Below, piece by piece: positions 14,829-22,359 of a stretch of 24,542 nucleotides of DNA. A program made the position numbers and the translations under genes. The notes under the pieces were generated by a model. The model saw only the letters and a program-made list of their open reading frames with translations. It did not search any database and was not told the origin of the DNA. This DNA is from an uncultured Subdoligranulum sp. (GTDB taxonomy: Bacteria > Bacillota_A > Clostridia > Oscillospirales > Ruminococcaceae), in the NCBI RefSeq assembly GCF_937890665.1, contig NZ_CALADU010000275.1:1-24542 (forward strand), read 5' to 3'. The stretch's first letter is position 1, and each line of letters opens with the position of its first letter.

Positions 14829-15710
14829 ATGACGTTGACGGACTGCCAGATTTTGATGATCGTAGCGCAGCTTGGGACCTTTGCGGCGGCAGCGGAACAA
14901 CTGCATCTTACCCCCTCCGCCATCAGCCATGCGGTTTCCGGTATGGAGGCGGAGTGCGGTTTTCCCTTGTTTACCCGAACCAAAAGTGGGGTTACGATGA
15001 CTGCCGCGGGGGAAAGTCTGTTCCCTTCCATCCGGCAGATGCTCAACAGCAGCGAACTGTTGGACCAATCCATCGCACAAATCAATGGCATGCACAAGGG
15101 TGTACTGCGTCTGGGGGTATTCAATTCGGCTTGCGTCACATGGATGCCGCAACTGGTGCCGCCATTTCAGAAAGAGTTTCCCGGAATCGATGTGCAGATC
15201 TATCAGGGGTCTTATGAAGATATCGCCATCTGGCTGAAAAACGGTGTGGTGGAGTTGGGGTTCCTCTCCAATTCCAGCGCCAAGGATCTGGATTTTGAGG
15301 CGCTGTATGAAGACCCGCTGATCTGCATTGCTCCGGCCTCCTACAAACCGAAACGCCCGGGCTGTGTCTGGGCAGAAGAATTGCAGGGTCAGCCTTTTGT
15401 GAGCCAGCAGGCGGACGTGGACGCAGATATTCAGAGCTATTTTAAAAAGAATGATCTCCATGTAAACAGCCACTGCTATATTGTGGATGACCAATCGATG
15501 ATTGCAATGGTCTCCTGCGGACAAGGACTGGCCATTATGCCGGAATTGATGTTTAAGATGGGCACGGACCATCGCGGCTGTCAGGTTCTGCGTTTGGAAC
15601 CGGCGGCAGGGCGCAGCATCGGAGTGGCCTGCTTGTCCCGACGTGGTTTGTCCCCGGCGGCCAGCCGTTTTATCGAACACGCCCGGGCTTATGCCCAGAC
15701 ACTCAAATAA
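14829..15710 (+). CDS. LysR-family transcriptional regulator
   Basis: The 293-residue protein has the N-terminal winged helix-turn-helix (helices around 18-37, GTFAAAAEQLHLTPSAISHAVSGME), followed by the linker and a periplasmic-binding-protein-like effector domain from about residue 90. Length and layout are standard for LysR regulators. The effector is unknown. It is divergent from the CPBP operon and 71 bp upstream of the PHP gene, so either could be a target. ATG 14829 follows TGGAGG. No terminator is visible after its stop, so some readthrough into the next operon is possible. Confidence 0.92.
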   Translation: MTLTDCQILMIVAQLGTFAAAAEQLHLTPSAISHAVSGMEAECGFPLFTRTKSGVTMTAAGESLFPSIRQMLNSSELLDQSIAQINGMHKGVLRLGVFNSACVTWMPQLVPPFQKEFPGIDVQIYQGSYEDIAIWLKNGVVELGFLSNSSAKDLDFEALYEDPLICIAPASYKPKRPGCVWAEELQGQPFVSQQADVDADIQSYFKKNDLHVNSHCYIVDDQSMIAMVSCGQGLAIMPELMFKMGTDHRGCQVLRLEPAAGRSIGVACLSRRGLSPAASRFIEHARAYAQTLK

Positions 15711-15721
15711 TAAGACGGGGC

Positions 15722-15750
15722 TTTTCAAATTCAGAGAAAAAGAGTATAAT
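15722..15750 (+). promoter_or_regulatory. Sigma-A-type promoter for the PHP-to-MBOAT operon
   Basis: A perfect TATAAT at 15745-15750 is preceded, 17 bp upstream, by TTTTCA at 15722-15727, a partial -35. The PHP start codon lies 31 nt past the -10. Confidence 0.6.
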
Positions 15751-15781
15751 AAGTTGTTAATGAGTAAAAGGGGGAAGTGCC

Positions 15782-16648
15782 ATGCCAGGCGATTTACACA
15801 CCCACAGCACCTATTCCGACGGGTCCACCCCCGCAGAAAAACTGCCGTTTTTGGCCCGATGTGCCGGGATGACCCATCTGGCCATCTCGGACCACGATTC
15901 CATGCGTGGCGTGCGGTACGCGTATGCCCATCCTACACAAGAAGGCGTACACCTTATCCCGGCGGTGGAGATGACGGCCTACGATTATGAGCGGGCGCAT
16001 CGTGTGCACCTTTTGTGCTATTGGCCGGATGACTGTGCGCCATTGGTGGAATTTTGCGACTTGATGGCGGAACGCCGCCGGACAGCCGTCTTGCAAAGCT
16101 GCCGGGAATTGGAGGAAATCTGTCCGCAGTTCCGCACCGAGGAAGCGTTGGAGTTGGCGAAGGACAGCGGCACGCTTTTCAAGGCCCATGTGATGCGGAT
16201 ACTATGGCAATACGGTTTGGCAGACGGTATGTACAACGAGGTGTACCGTTCTCTGTTTGGCCTCAAGCCGGTGCGGGGGCGGATCCTGCACACACCCCGG
16301 TATGAGCCGGTGGATGATGTGCTGGCGCTGGTCAAAGCGTGCCGTGGCGTGGTCGTGTTGGCGCATCCCAGCGTGTACCACAGTATGGAACTGGCGCGGG
16401 AACTCATCGCGGCGGGGCGGCTGGATGGCGTGGAGATTGATCATCCCCGCAATACGCCGGAAGACAAAGCGGAACTGTTGCGTCTTGCGAAGGAAAACGA
16501 TCTGCTGATTACCGGTGGAACGGATTACCACGGTTTGAACACGGTAACGCCGCGTCCGGTAGGGGCGTTTGCCACCAAGGACGATCAGATTGTGCGGTTG
16601 GCCAATTTGGCAAAGGCGCGCAAAATCTCCAATAAGAAAGCACAATAA
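15782..16648 (+). CDS. PHP-domain metal-dependent phosphoesterase
   Basis: The 288-residue protein carries the four PHP motifs: DLHTHSTYSDG (H6, H8, D13), SDHDS (D37, H38, D39), E63 in AVEMTA with H76, and later H195 in LAHPS plus GTDYHG (D248, H250). These bind a trinuclear metal centre. The YciV/RNase AM-like branch removes phosphate from 3',5'-nucleoside bisphosphates or degrades short RNA; this copy could do the same, but the substrate is not proven. ATG 15782 follows AAAGGGGGAAG. It heads a five-gene operon and is separated from the TSCPD gene by 18 nt. Confidence 0.9.
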   Translation: MPGDLHTHSTYSDGSTPAEKLPFLARCAGMTHLAISDHDSMRGVRYAYAHPTQEGVHLIPAVEMTAYDYERAHRVHLLCYWPDDCAPLVEFCDLMAERRRTAVLQSCRELEEICPQFRTEEALELAKDSGTLFKAHVMRILWQYGLADGMYNEVYRSLFGLKPVRGRILHTPRYEPVDDVLALVKACRGVVVLAHPSVYHSMELARELIAAGRLDGVEIDHPRNTPEDKAELLRLAKENDLLITGGTDYHGLNTVTPRPVGAFATKDDQIVRLANLAKARKISNKKAQ

Positions 16649-16666
16649 AAGGAGCATGTCATTATC

Positions 16667-16921
16667 ATGAAATACGTTTACAATAATAAAGGCACTTGTT
16701 CTGTGCGCACCGAAGTGGAACTCAACGCGGATCACACCATTGCGGAAGTCCGCGTGTTGGGGGGCTGCAACGGCAACCTGAAAGGTATTTCCAGCCTGCT
16801 TGTCGGCATGAAAGCGGAGGATGCCATTGCCCGGATGGAGGGCACTACCTGCGGCAATAAGCCTACCAGTTGCCCGGACCAGATCGCGCAGGCCCTTAAA
16901 GGCGCGCTGGCAGAACTGTGA
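16667..16921 (+). CDS. TSCPD-domain protein (TIGR03905-like)
   Basis: The 84-residue protein matches the small TSCPD family, with VLGGCNGNLKG (C34), MEGTTCGNKPTSCPDQ (C62, C69), and a final amphipathic helix. The domain is also found at the end of some ribonucleotide reductases, where its cysteines may bind metal. Free-standing copies have no known function. ATG 16667 follows AAAGGAG at a long distance; a closer ATG at 16656 opens only four codons. The next gene starts 17 nt after its stop. Confidence 0.85.
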   Translation: MKYVYNNKGTCSVRTEVELNADHTIAEVRVLGGCNGNLKGISSLLVGMKAEDAIARMEGTTCGNKPTSCPDQIAQALKGALAEL

Positions 16922-16938
16922 TCAAAAAGGAGCCATCC

Positions 16939-18717
16939 ATGGACTGCTTCCATTATCCACTGGATACCGAGACACTGCTGCGTAAAAAGCGGCGCCTGCG
17001 CCGGGAACTGTTGGCGCAAAATCCCCATCCGCTGCATAAAAAAATTGCCATTCTGGGCGGTTCCACCACCAATGAGGTGGCCGACCAGTTGGGACTATTT
17101 TTGCTGCAATACGGTATTGAAGCGGAGTTTTATCAAAGCGAGTACGCTCAATATTGGCAGGACGCCATGTTCGGCACGCCGGAATTGGATGCCTTTGCTC
17201 CGGATGTGATTTACATTCACACCACGTGGCGGAATCTGACGGAGCTGCCCACCACAGCAGATACGGCAGAGCAAATTGACGCGATGTTGGAAGCGCAATA
17301 TACGCATTTTGAAACAATGTGGCAGGCGCTGGAACAAAAATTTGCCTGCCCGGTAATCCAGAATAACTTTGACCGCCCCAACTATCGCTTGATGGGCAAC
17401 CGGGATATCTGGGATGTCCACGGTCGGTCCAACTTCATCAGCCGCCTAAACCAGAAGTTTTATGCCTATGCGGCAACCCACGAGCATTTCTATATCAATG
17501 ACATCGACTACCTTTCGGCAGACTATGGTTTGACTGCATGGGGTGATGCCTTCTATTGGCATATGTACAAATACGCCATGTGTTTGGATGCTATTCCGTC
17601 GTTGGCGAACAGTGTAGCCAATATCATCAAGTCGCTGTATGGCCGCAACAAAAAGGCGCTGGTTTTGGATTTGGATAACACGTTGTGGGGCGGTATCGTC
17701 GGGGACGACGGCGTAGATGGATTGGCCATTGGACCGGAGGTGCCGGAAGGACAGGTCTATGCCGAGTTCCAAAGCTACTGCAAGGCGCTGAAAAGTATCG
17801 GCGTGATTCTGGCGGTGGATTCCAAAAATGAGGAAGCCAATGCACTGGCGGGTTTGAACCACCCCGACGGTGTGCTGCGCCCAGAGGATTTTGTAGCCAT
17901 TAAGGCCAACTGGGAACCGAAAGACCAAAACCTAAAAGCCATTGCTGCCGAACTCAGTTTGGGGGCGGATAGCTTTGTTTTTGCCGACGATAACCCGGCA
18001 GAACGCGCGATTGTTGCCGCGCAGGTGCCCGGTGTGGCCACGCCGACCTTGGACGGTGCAGAAAACTATATCAAGACTTTGGATCACGGCGGCTATTTTG
18101 AGGTCACGACCTTGTCGCAAGAGGATCTAAAAAAGACAGAGTTGTACCATCAAAATGCGCAGCGTGCGGCGGCGCAGGCGGCATTCAGCGACTACGGTGC
18201 CTATCTGGACAGCTTGGAGATGACGGCGGCAATCCATGGGTTTGATTCGCTGTACATCCAACGGATCGCACAGCTTACCAACAAGTCCAATCAATTCAAT
18301 TTAACTACGCTGCGCTGTTCCGAGGATGATATTCGTGGGATGGCGCAGGATGAACGGCGTCTTTGCCTGTGCGGCAAGCTGACCGACAAGTTTGGAGATA
18401 ACGGCATTGTTACGGTTGTCTGCGGCGAGCAGAACGAAGACGAATTGCATCTTCGTCTGTGGCTGATGAGCTGCCGTGTGTTGAAACGCGGTATGGAAGA
18501 CGCCATGATGGACACCGTTATGGAAGAAGCGGCAGCCCGTGGCATAAAAACGGTGTACGGATATTATTATCCCACTGCGAAAAATGGCATGGTGCGGGAG
18601 TTTTATGGCTCTTTTGGCTTTGCAAAAATTGACGAGGACGAGCAGGGAAATACCACGTGGAAACTGGATGTTGCTGCCTATACACCGCGTCACCCGCACA
18701 TGAAGATCGAACGCTGA
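16939..18717 (+). CDS. FkbH-like HAD-IIIC phosphatase with C-terminal GNAT-like domain
   Basis: The 592-residue protein has an N-terminal SGNH-like part (ILGGSTTNE near 38-46), then a HAD core with motif I VLDLDNTLWGG (D244, D246), S295 in LAVDSKN, FVAIKANWEPKDQN at 318-331, and motif IV FADDNPAER (D350, D351). The C-terminal part from about 430 looks like a GNAT fold. FkbH proteins take 1,3-bisphosphoglycerate, remove phosphate and load a glyceryl group onto an acyl carrier protein. Active-site residues look intact, but no carrier protein gene lies beside it. ATG 16939 has AAAGGAG close upstream. Its neighbours downstream are SGNH and MBOAT proteins, suggesting surface-polymer acylation. Confidence 0.9.
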   Translation: MDCFHYPLDTETLLRKKRRLRRELLAQNPHPLHKKIAILGGSTTNEVADQLGLFLLQYGIEAEFYQSEYAQYWQDAMFGTPELDAFAPDVIYIHTTWRNLTELPTTADTAEQIDAMLEAQYTHFETMWQALEQKFACPVIQNNFDRPNYRLMGNRDIWDVHGRSNFISRLNQKFYAYAATHEHFYINDIDYLSADYGLTAWGDAFYWHMYKYAMCLDAIPSLANSVANIIKSLYGRNKKALVLDLDNTLWGGIVGDDGVDGLAIGPEVPEGQVYAEFQSYCKALKSIGVILAVDSKNEEANALAGLNHPDGVLRPEDFVAIKANWEPKDQNLKAIAAELSLGADSFVFADDNPAERAIVAAQVPGVATPTLDGAENYIKTLDHGGYFEVTTLSQEDLKKTELYHQNAQRAAAQAAFSDYGAYLDSLEMTAAIHGFDSLYIQRIAQLTNKSNQFNLTTLRCSEDDIRGMAQDERRLCLCGKLTDKFGDNGIVTVVCGEQNEDELHLRLWLMSCRVLKRGMEDAMMDTVMEEAAARGIKTVYGYYYPTAKNGMVREFYGSFGFAKIDEDEQGNTTWKLDVAAYTPRHPHMKIER

Positions 18718-18732
18718 CCGAAAGGAGAGGCT

Positions 18733-19839
18733 ATGAAAAGAACCGCCCTGCGAAAATGTGGGGCCGTGGCTTTGTTTTTGCTGCTGACAGCAGCTTTGTT
18801 TGCTGCGGTGGACTTTTTGCTGGTGGATGATGTACACTCCTATTCCCGCGTTATGCTGCAAGAAATGTATGCGCAAGCGGGGCAGATCGACACGCTGTTT
18901 CTCGGGTCGTCCCACTGTTACCGCAGTGTGGAACCGTCGGTGGTAGATGAAGCGCTGGGAACCCATAGCTTCAATGCAGGGTCCTCGCAGCAACTGCCGG
19001 ACGGGTCTTATACCATGCTGCAAGAAGCTGCGGCACAAAATCCGCTCAAGACAGTGTATCTGGAGATGTTCTACACCGGCTACAATCAAAGCGCCTCCAG
19101 CGATGTGCCGATGGCCTGTTATCTCTTGACCGATTTTATGCGTTGGGATTCTCCCTATCGGTATGAATACTTGTGGGAGATGGGAGGACTGGCCGGCTTT
19201 GCGGACCTCATCCTTCCCGCACGGCACGGTGTGGCACAGCCGGAAACCTTGCCCTCTTTGTGGCGTGCTAAATTGACCGATGGATATGAGCTGGGAAATT
19301 ATCAGTATGTGACCTATCCCGAAGACGGGGAAGCGTACCGCGGCAACGGGTTTGTGTATACGGAAGGTACCGCACAGGACGGGTTCGCTACACTCTTGAA
19401 TGTGGATCCGGAACAACCGCTTTCGGACTTTGGATGGGAATATCTGACCCGCATTGCGGATTTTTGTCAGGAAAATGAGATTCGGCTGGTCTTGTTCACT
19501 GCGCCGCTGCCCAGTGCTTACCTATATTACACGGAAAACTATCAATCCTATGTGGACGCGGTGCAGGCGTTTGCTGCCCAGTACAACACGGTGTATTGGG
19601 ATTTCTCTCTTTATCGGGACCGCAAGGCGATGGATCTTGGCGGCGGTGATTTTTCTGATGCGCACCACCTCAATGGGGTTGGCGCAGAAAAATTTACAGC
19701 CTTACTCAGTGAAGTGATTGCTCGTGATGCGGCAGGGGAGGATACAACCCAACTGTTCTGCGATACCGTAGAGGAAAAACTGACGGATTGGGCAGACAAT
19801 ACCATTTTTATGGCAGATGCGCAAAGATTTTTCTATTAA
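18733..19839 (+). CDS. Membrane-anchored SGNH/DltD-like protein, putative O-acyltransferase partner
   Basis: The 368-residue protein has an N-terminal basic stretch and one hydrophobic helix at about 11-31, a signal anchor placing the rest outside the cell. SGNH-like features follow: LFLGSSH with S59/S60 (block I), FNAGSS at 80-85, and near the end DFSDAHHLN with D309 and H312, the D-x-x-H-L-N pattern of the catalytic Asp and His. This resembles DltD and the AlgJ/AlgX type that work with MBOAT proteins to transfer acyl groups onto surface polymers. The acyl group and acceptor are unknown. Start has AAAGGAGAGG, and it lies 15 nt after the FkbH-like gene and 14 nt before the MBOAT gene. Confidence 0.85.
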   Translation: MKRTALRKCGAVALFLLLTAALFAAVDFLLVDDVHSYSRVMLQEMYAQAGQIDTLFLGSSHCYRSVEPSVVDEALGTHSFNAGSSQQLPDGSYTMLQEAAAQNPLKTVYLEMFYTGYNQSASSDVPMACYLLTDFMRWDSPYRYEYLWEMGGLAGFADLILPARHGVAQPETLPSLWRAKLTDGYELGNYQYVTYPEDGEAYRGNGFVYTEGTAQDGFATLLNVDPEQPLSDFGWEYLTRIADFCQENEIRLVLFTAPLPSAYLYYTENYQSYVDAVQAFAAQYNTVYWDFSLYRDRKAMDLGGGDFSDAHHLNGVGAEKFTALLSEVIARDAAGEDTTQLFCDTVEEKLTDWADNTIFMADAQRFFY

Positions 19840-19853
19840 AAGGAGGTCCTGCC

Positions 19854-21257
19854 ATGCTGGCGGTTACTTCGCCGGGGTTTGTTGTATTTGCGGCTTTGTT
19901 GGTGGGGCTTTGGTATCGCTGTAAGCCGGCCCGCCGCTGGCAGTTGATGCTGGCGGCCAACGTGGTGTTTTATCTTTCTTTGGACTGGCAGGGCTTGGTG
20001 GTTCTGCTGGTTAGTTCTCTGCTCGTATGGGCGTGTGCAAAGCAGGCTCCCCACAAAACAGCGGCTTTTGTAGTGGGGCTACTGTCGGCGCTGGCACCGC
20101 TTTTGCTGCTCAAATACTATGTGGCGGCTGCCGGCGGGCTGCAACAGATGGTGGGGCTGCGGCTATGGCAGCCGGCTATATTGCAGCCCTTGGGTCTTGG
20201 CTATTTCAGTTTGGAATTGGTCAGCTATCTAGTGGATGTGCGCCGGAAAACTATTTTGCCCCAATGCAGTTGGGCGCGGGTGGTATGCTATGCATCGTGC
20301 TTTCTGTCCATCACGCAGGGACCCTTTAACCGCTATGGTGAATGGATGCCGCAACTGGATGCGCCTACCCAGTGGGATTCGCAGCGCGTTTGGCGAGGCG
20401 CCATGCGGTGCTGGTGGGGGTATTTCAAAAAAGTGGCGGTGGCGGACCGTGCGGCGGTAGTTGTGGCTGCGGCGTTTGCCGACCCGACGTCTTTTGACCG
20501 CACGCAACTTTTGATGGCCACCATTTTGTATTCCTTTCAGCTCTATGCCGACTTTTCCGGCTACACCGATATTGTGCTGGGAGTAGGGCAGGCACTGGGG
20601 CTCTCGCTGCCGGAAAACTTCCGTCAGCCGTTCCTTTCCGCGACGGTTAAAGAGCTTTGGTCCCGTTGGCATATGAGTTTGTCCCGGTGGTTGAAGGACT
20701 ATGTTTATATCCCTTTGGGCGGCAGCCGATGCGGTCAAGCTAGGCGGGACGGCAATCTGATTTTGACGTTTTTGGTCAGCGGCCTTTGGCATGGGGCGGG
20801 TTTGACCTATCTTTTGTGGGGCTTTCTGCACGGCGTGCTGCAAGCGTTGGAAAACCATCTGCCATGGCGTCATGCTATTACCAAAGGGCGAGCTAGATTG
20901 GTCGGCGTTGCCGGAACGTTTTCCATTTTTGTCATTACATTTACCATTTTCCGCGCTTCCAGTATATCCAATGCCCTGCAATATTTTTCGGGGATTCTTC
21001 ATAATGGCGGGCATGCGGCACTCAGCAACTACTGGGAGTTGGGGCTTTCTACCCGACAGGACCAGATACTGCTCTTTGTGGGGGTTGCGATCCTCATTGC
21101 TTCGGACCTTCTGCGGGAGCGTGGTGTGCGTTTGTTGGATCATTTGGCGGCGGCCCCAAAACCGCTTCGGTGGATTGTCTATGAAGGGATGGTCTTTTCC
21201 TTTCTATTTATGGGACAGTTCTTGGGCGGCGGAGGTTTTCTTTACGCCCGTTATTAA
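19854..21257 (+). CDS. MBOAT-family membrane O-acyltransferase (DltB/AlgI-like)
   Basis: The 467-residue polytopic protein contains the DltB/AlgI hallmarks: FSGYTDIVLGVGQALGL (about 234-250), KELWSRWHMSLSRWLKDYVYIPLGG (about 267-290), and SGLWHGAGLTYLLWGFLHG with the conserved histidines H313 and H326. About ten membrane segments are predicted by eye. MBOAT proteins move an acyl group from a cytosolic carrier across the membrane to a surface acceptor. Paired with the SGNH and FkbH-like genes it suggests glyceryl or another acyl decoration of a glycan or teichoic acid. ATG 19854 has AAAAGGAGGT at 19838-19847. A strong terminator follows. Confidence 0.93.
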   Translation: MLAVTSPGFVVFAALLVGLWYRCKPARRWQLMLAANVVFYLSLDWQGLVVLLVSSLLVWACAKQAPHKTAAFVVGLLSALAPLLLLKYYVAAAGGLQQMVGLRLWQPAILQPLGLGYFSLELVSYLVDVRRKTILPQCSWARVVCYASCFLSITQGPFNRYGEWMPQLDAPTQWDSQRVWRGAMRCWWGYFKKVAVADRAAVVVAAAFADPTSFDRTQLLMATILYSFQLYADFSGYTDIVLGVGQALGLSLPENFRQPFLSATVKELWSRWHMSLSRWLKDYVYIPLGGSRCGQARRDGNLILTFLVSGLWHGAGLTYLLWGFLHGVLQALENHLPWRHAITKGRARLVGVAGTFSIFVITFTIFRASSISNALQYFSGILHNGGHAALSNYWELGLSTRQDQILLFVGVAILIASDLLRERGVRLLDHLAAAPKPLRWIVYEGMVFSFLFMGQFLGGGGFLYARY

Positions 21258-21283
21258 TTGTGTGCGATTAGAACAAAAAACAA

Positions 21284-21321
21284 AAAAGCGCGGTCACCGA
21301 GAGGACGGTGACCGCGCTTTT
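21284..21321. terminator. Bidirectional terminator between the MBOAT operon and the minus-strand cassette
   Basis: A perfect 16-bp stem (21284-21299 with 21306-21321) has a 6-nt loop AGAGGA. Its GC-rich core ends in TTTT on the plus strand and in a longer U-run (from plus AAAAAA 21282-21287) on the minus strand, so it can stop both converging transcripts. Confidence 0.88.
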
Positions 21322-21339
21322 GTCAACAAACAAGGGACG

Positions 21340-21672
21340 TTATCGATCTGGCTCGCAATCCAAAATGGAAGGGATATTCTCCCAGCGTTCCGGTGTGGTC
21401 TCGTATTGCGTGTGCAGCCAAGCAACGGCGGCATCCAACCCCTGTTGGTTGCCTTCAAATTCCTGCGTTTGAATTTTTTCTTCTGCAGTATGCTCAATAC
21501 TCCACGGGCCGGGCCATGTGGAAGCGGTAAGATATTCAATCTTCTTTTTGCCACTTTCATCGTTAGGGTCCGCTTTTTTGCCGGGCGTAATCACATAACG
21601 CATCCCGCCTTCGGCTCCGGAATAGGGGTTGCCGTTGTGAAACCAGTGATAAATCGGAAAAGCATCCAGCAT
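21340..21672 (-). CDS. Small hypothetical protein (110 aa)
   Basis: No family is recognised. The 110-residue protein is soluble, rich in Trp, Glu and Pro, with the segments FPIYHWFHNGNPYSGAEGG, MRYVITPGKKAD, TWPGPWSIEHTAEEK and a helix around DAAVAWLHTQYE. No signal peptide, membrane segment or cysteine motif is present beyond one Cys. Its start has AAGGAG upstream and lies 2 nt from the stop of the small membrane protein gene, so both form one operon. The aromatic pattern suggests a folded conserved domain, not a chance ORF. Confidence 0.75.
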   Translation of the reverse strand: MLDAFPIYHWFHNGNPYSGAEGGMRYVITPGKKADPNDESGKKKIEYLTASTWPGPWSIEHTAEEKIQTQEFEGNQQGLDAAVAWLHTQYETTPERWENIPSILDCEPDR

Positions 21673-21674
21673 AC

Positions 21675-21926
21675 TTATTGCTCCTTCTGCGAGAAATCGG
21701 TGGTGCGGGAAGTTGCCGCTTCTAGGTCGGAAATTCGTTTCTCCAACGCTTCGATCCTTTCAAAAGCGCGCAAAAACGCAAAGGCTAGCAATGCCAAGAA
21801 GAAGGCGCATGCGGCCCCCGCGCCGTACAAGTTTGCGCGAAAATCAAACAATAGCGCTCCGCCAAAAAAGAGAAATGTTTCGGTAAAGAAAAGAATTGCA
21901 GCAAAAATCCGGAGAAAGGACTTCAT
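21675..21926 (-). CDS. Small membrane protein with C-terminal coiled coil (83 aa)
   Basis: The 83-residue protein has two hydrophobic segments at about 5-24 and 31-52, then a charged helix (FERIEALEKRISDLEAATS) that looks like a short coiled coil. No family is recognised. ATG 21926 has an ideal AGGAGGT; a TTG/ATG further upstream in frame lacks a ribosome site. A strong promoter lies just upstream. It could be a membrane anchor for the protein encoded 2 nt downstream; this is inference from adjacency. Confidence 0.75.
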   Translation of the reverse strand: MKSFLRIFAAILFFTETFLFFGGALLFDFRANLYGAGAACAFFLALLAFAFLRAFERIEALEKRISDLEAATSRTTDFSQKEQ

Positions 21927-21973
21927 ACAGACCTCCTTTGTAAGGGGGCAAACCTTCATTTATCAATGATTGT

Positions 21974-22002
21974 ATTATATAACATCTGCTTTGCTTCGAC
22001 AA
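21974..22002 (-). promoter_or_regulatory. Minus-strand promoter for the two-gene cassette
   Basis: On the minus strand TTGTCG (plus 21997-22002) and a perfect TATAAT (plus 21974-21979) are 17 bp apart. The start codon lies 47 nt past the -10. It is back-to-back with the tRNA promoter. Confidence 0.7.
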
Positions 22003-22022
22003 GAGAAAACGGAAAAACGGGA

Positions 22023-22051
22023 TTGACAAAGAAGAACCTTTGCGGTAAAAT
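22023..22051 (+). promoter_or_regulatory. Promoter for tRNA-Gly
   Basis: A perfect TTGACA at 22023-22028 and TAAAAT at 22046-22051 are 17 bp apart, ending 11 nt before the mature tRNA 5' end. Confidence 0.85.
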
Positions 22052-22062
22052 AAACTAGTCAT

Positions 22063-22138
22063 GCGGGATTAGCTCATCCGGTAGAGTGACTGCTTCCCAA
22101 GCAGTAGGTGGCGAGTTCGAGACTCGTATCCCGCTCCA
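22063..22138 (+). tRNA. tRNA-Gly(CCC)
   Basis: The acceptor arms GCGGGAT (22063-22069) and ATCCCGC pair perfectly. The anticodon stem ACTGC/GCAGT encloses the loop TTCCCAA, giving anticodon CCC at 22096-22098, which reads GGG. The T-arm GCGAG-TTCGAGA-CTCGT has one G-U pair, and the discriminator T and 3' CCA are encoded. It is 76 nt with CCA and intact. Phage genes begin just beyond it, making its 3' end a likely attachment site. Confidence 0.96.
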
Positions 22139-22142
22139 AAAA

Positions 22143-22192
22143 CGCCTTGAATTTAACGATGATTCGTTGATTCGAGGCGCTTTCTTCTTTTT
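22143..22192 (+). terminator. Terminator after tRNA-Gly
   Basis: CGCCTTGAAT (22143-22152) pairs with ATTCGAGGCG (22170-22179) with one G-U pair, and AACGA/TCGTT extend the stem inside. The T-rich CTTTCTTCTTTTT follows. Confidence 0.75.
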
Positions 22193-22222
22193 GCTATGCA
22201 ACATTTTCACCACCTAAAAAGC

Positions 22223-22258
22223 CGTGCTAAGCCTCGTAAACCTGTACGTAAGCCTGTA
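22223..22258 (+). repeat. Imperfect 12-bp tandem repeats near the tRNA
   Basis: CGTAAACCTGTA (22235-22246) and CGTAAGCCTGTA (22247-22258) are adjacent and differ at one base. A degenerate third copy, CGTGCTAAGCCT, precedes them. Repeats of this size beside an attachment site could be integrase arm sites; this is inference. Confidence 0.6.
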
Positions 22259-22310
22259 TGAAAAAACAGGTGGCGAAACTTTTTGATGGGTCAAAATTTC
22301 CATATATAAG

Positions 22311-22352
22311 AAAAATCCCCCCAGCTTGTAAGATCTACTTACAAGTTGGGGG
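22311..22352 (-). terminator. Terminator of the phage lysis genes
   Basis: On the minus strand a 15-bp stem (plus 22338-22352 with 22318-22332, one G-U pair, 5-nt loop) with a CCCCC/GGGGG base is followed by ATTTTTC. It lies 7 nt after the holin stop. Confidence 0.88.
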
Positions 22353-22359
22353 ATTGTTA

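Larger units (their letters stand above)
22139..22359. other. Intergenic prophage-chromosome junction region
   Basis: This 221-bp gene-free stretch holds, in order, the tRNA terminator, a set of imperfect 12-bp tandem repeats (22223-22258), a partial inverted copy (ACCTGT 22240-22245 with ACAGGT 22266-22271), an AT-rich segment, and the terminator of the phage lysis genes. It is the probable end of an integrated phage. No tRNA 3'-end duplicate is visible within the window, so the attachment core is not proven. Confidence 0.5.

Noticed and set aside
14808..15728. Minus-strand open frame covering the LysR gene
   Set aside because: The plus frame has a clear LysR protein with promoter and ribosome site; the minus frame has none.
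20229..21143. Minus-strand open frame opposite the MBOAT gene
   Set aside because: It is a product of codon bias in the real gene, with no ribosome site.
20872..21969. Plus-strand frame running from the MBOAT gene across the terminator
   Set aside because: It crosses a strong terminator and two minus-strand genes with good starts, and has a different frame from the MBOAT.
22139..22359. CRISPR array suggested by short repeats
   Set aside because: The repeats are 12 bp and directly adjacent without spacers, so they are not a CRISPR array.
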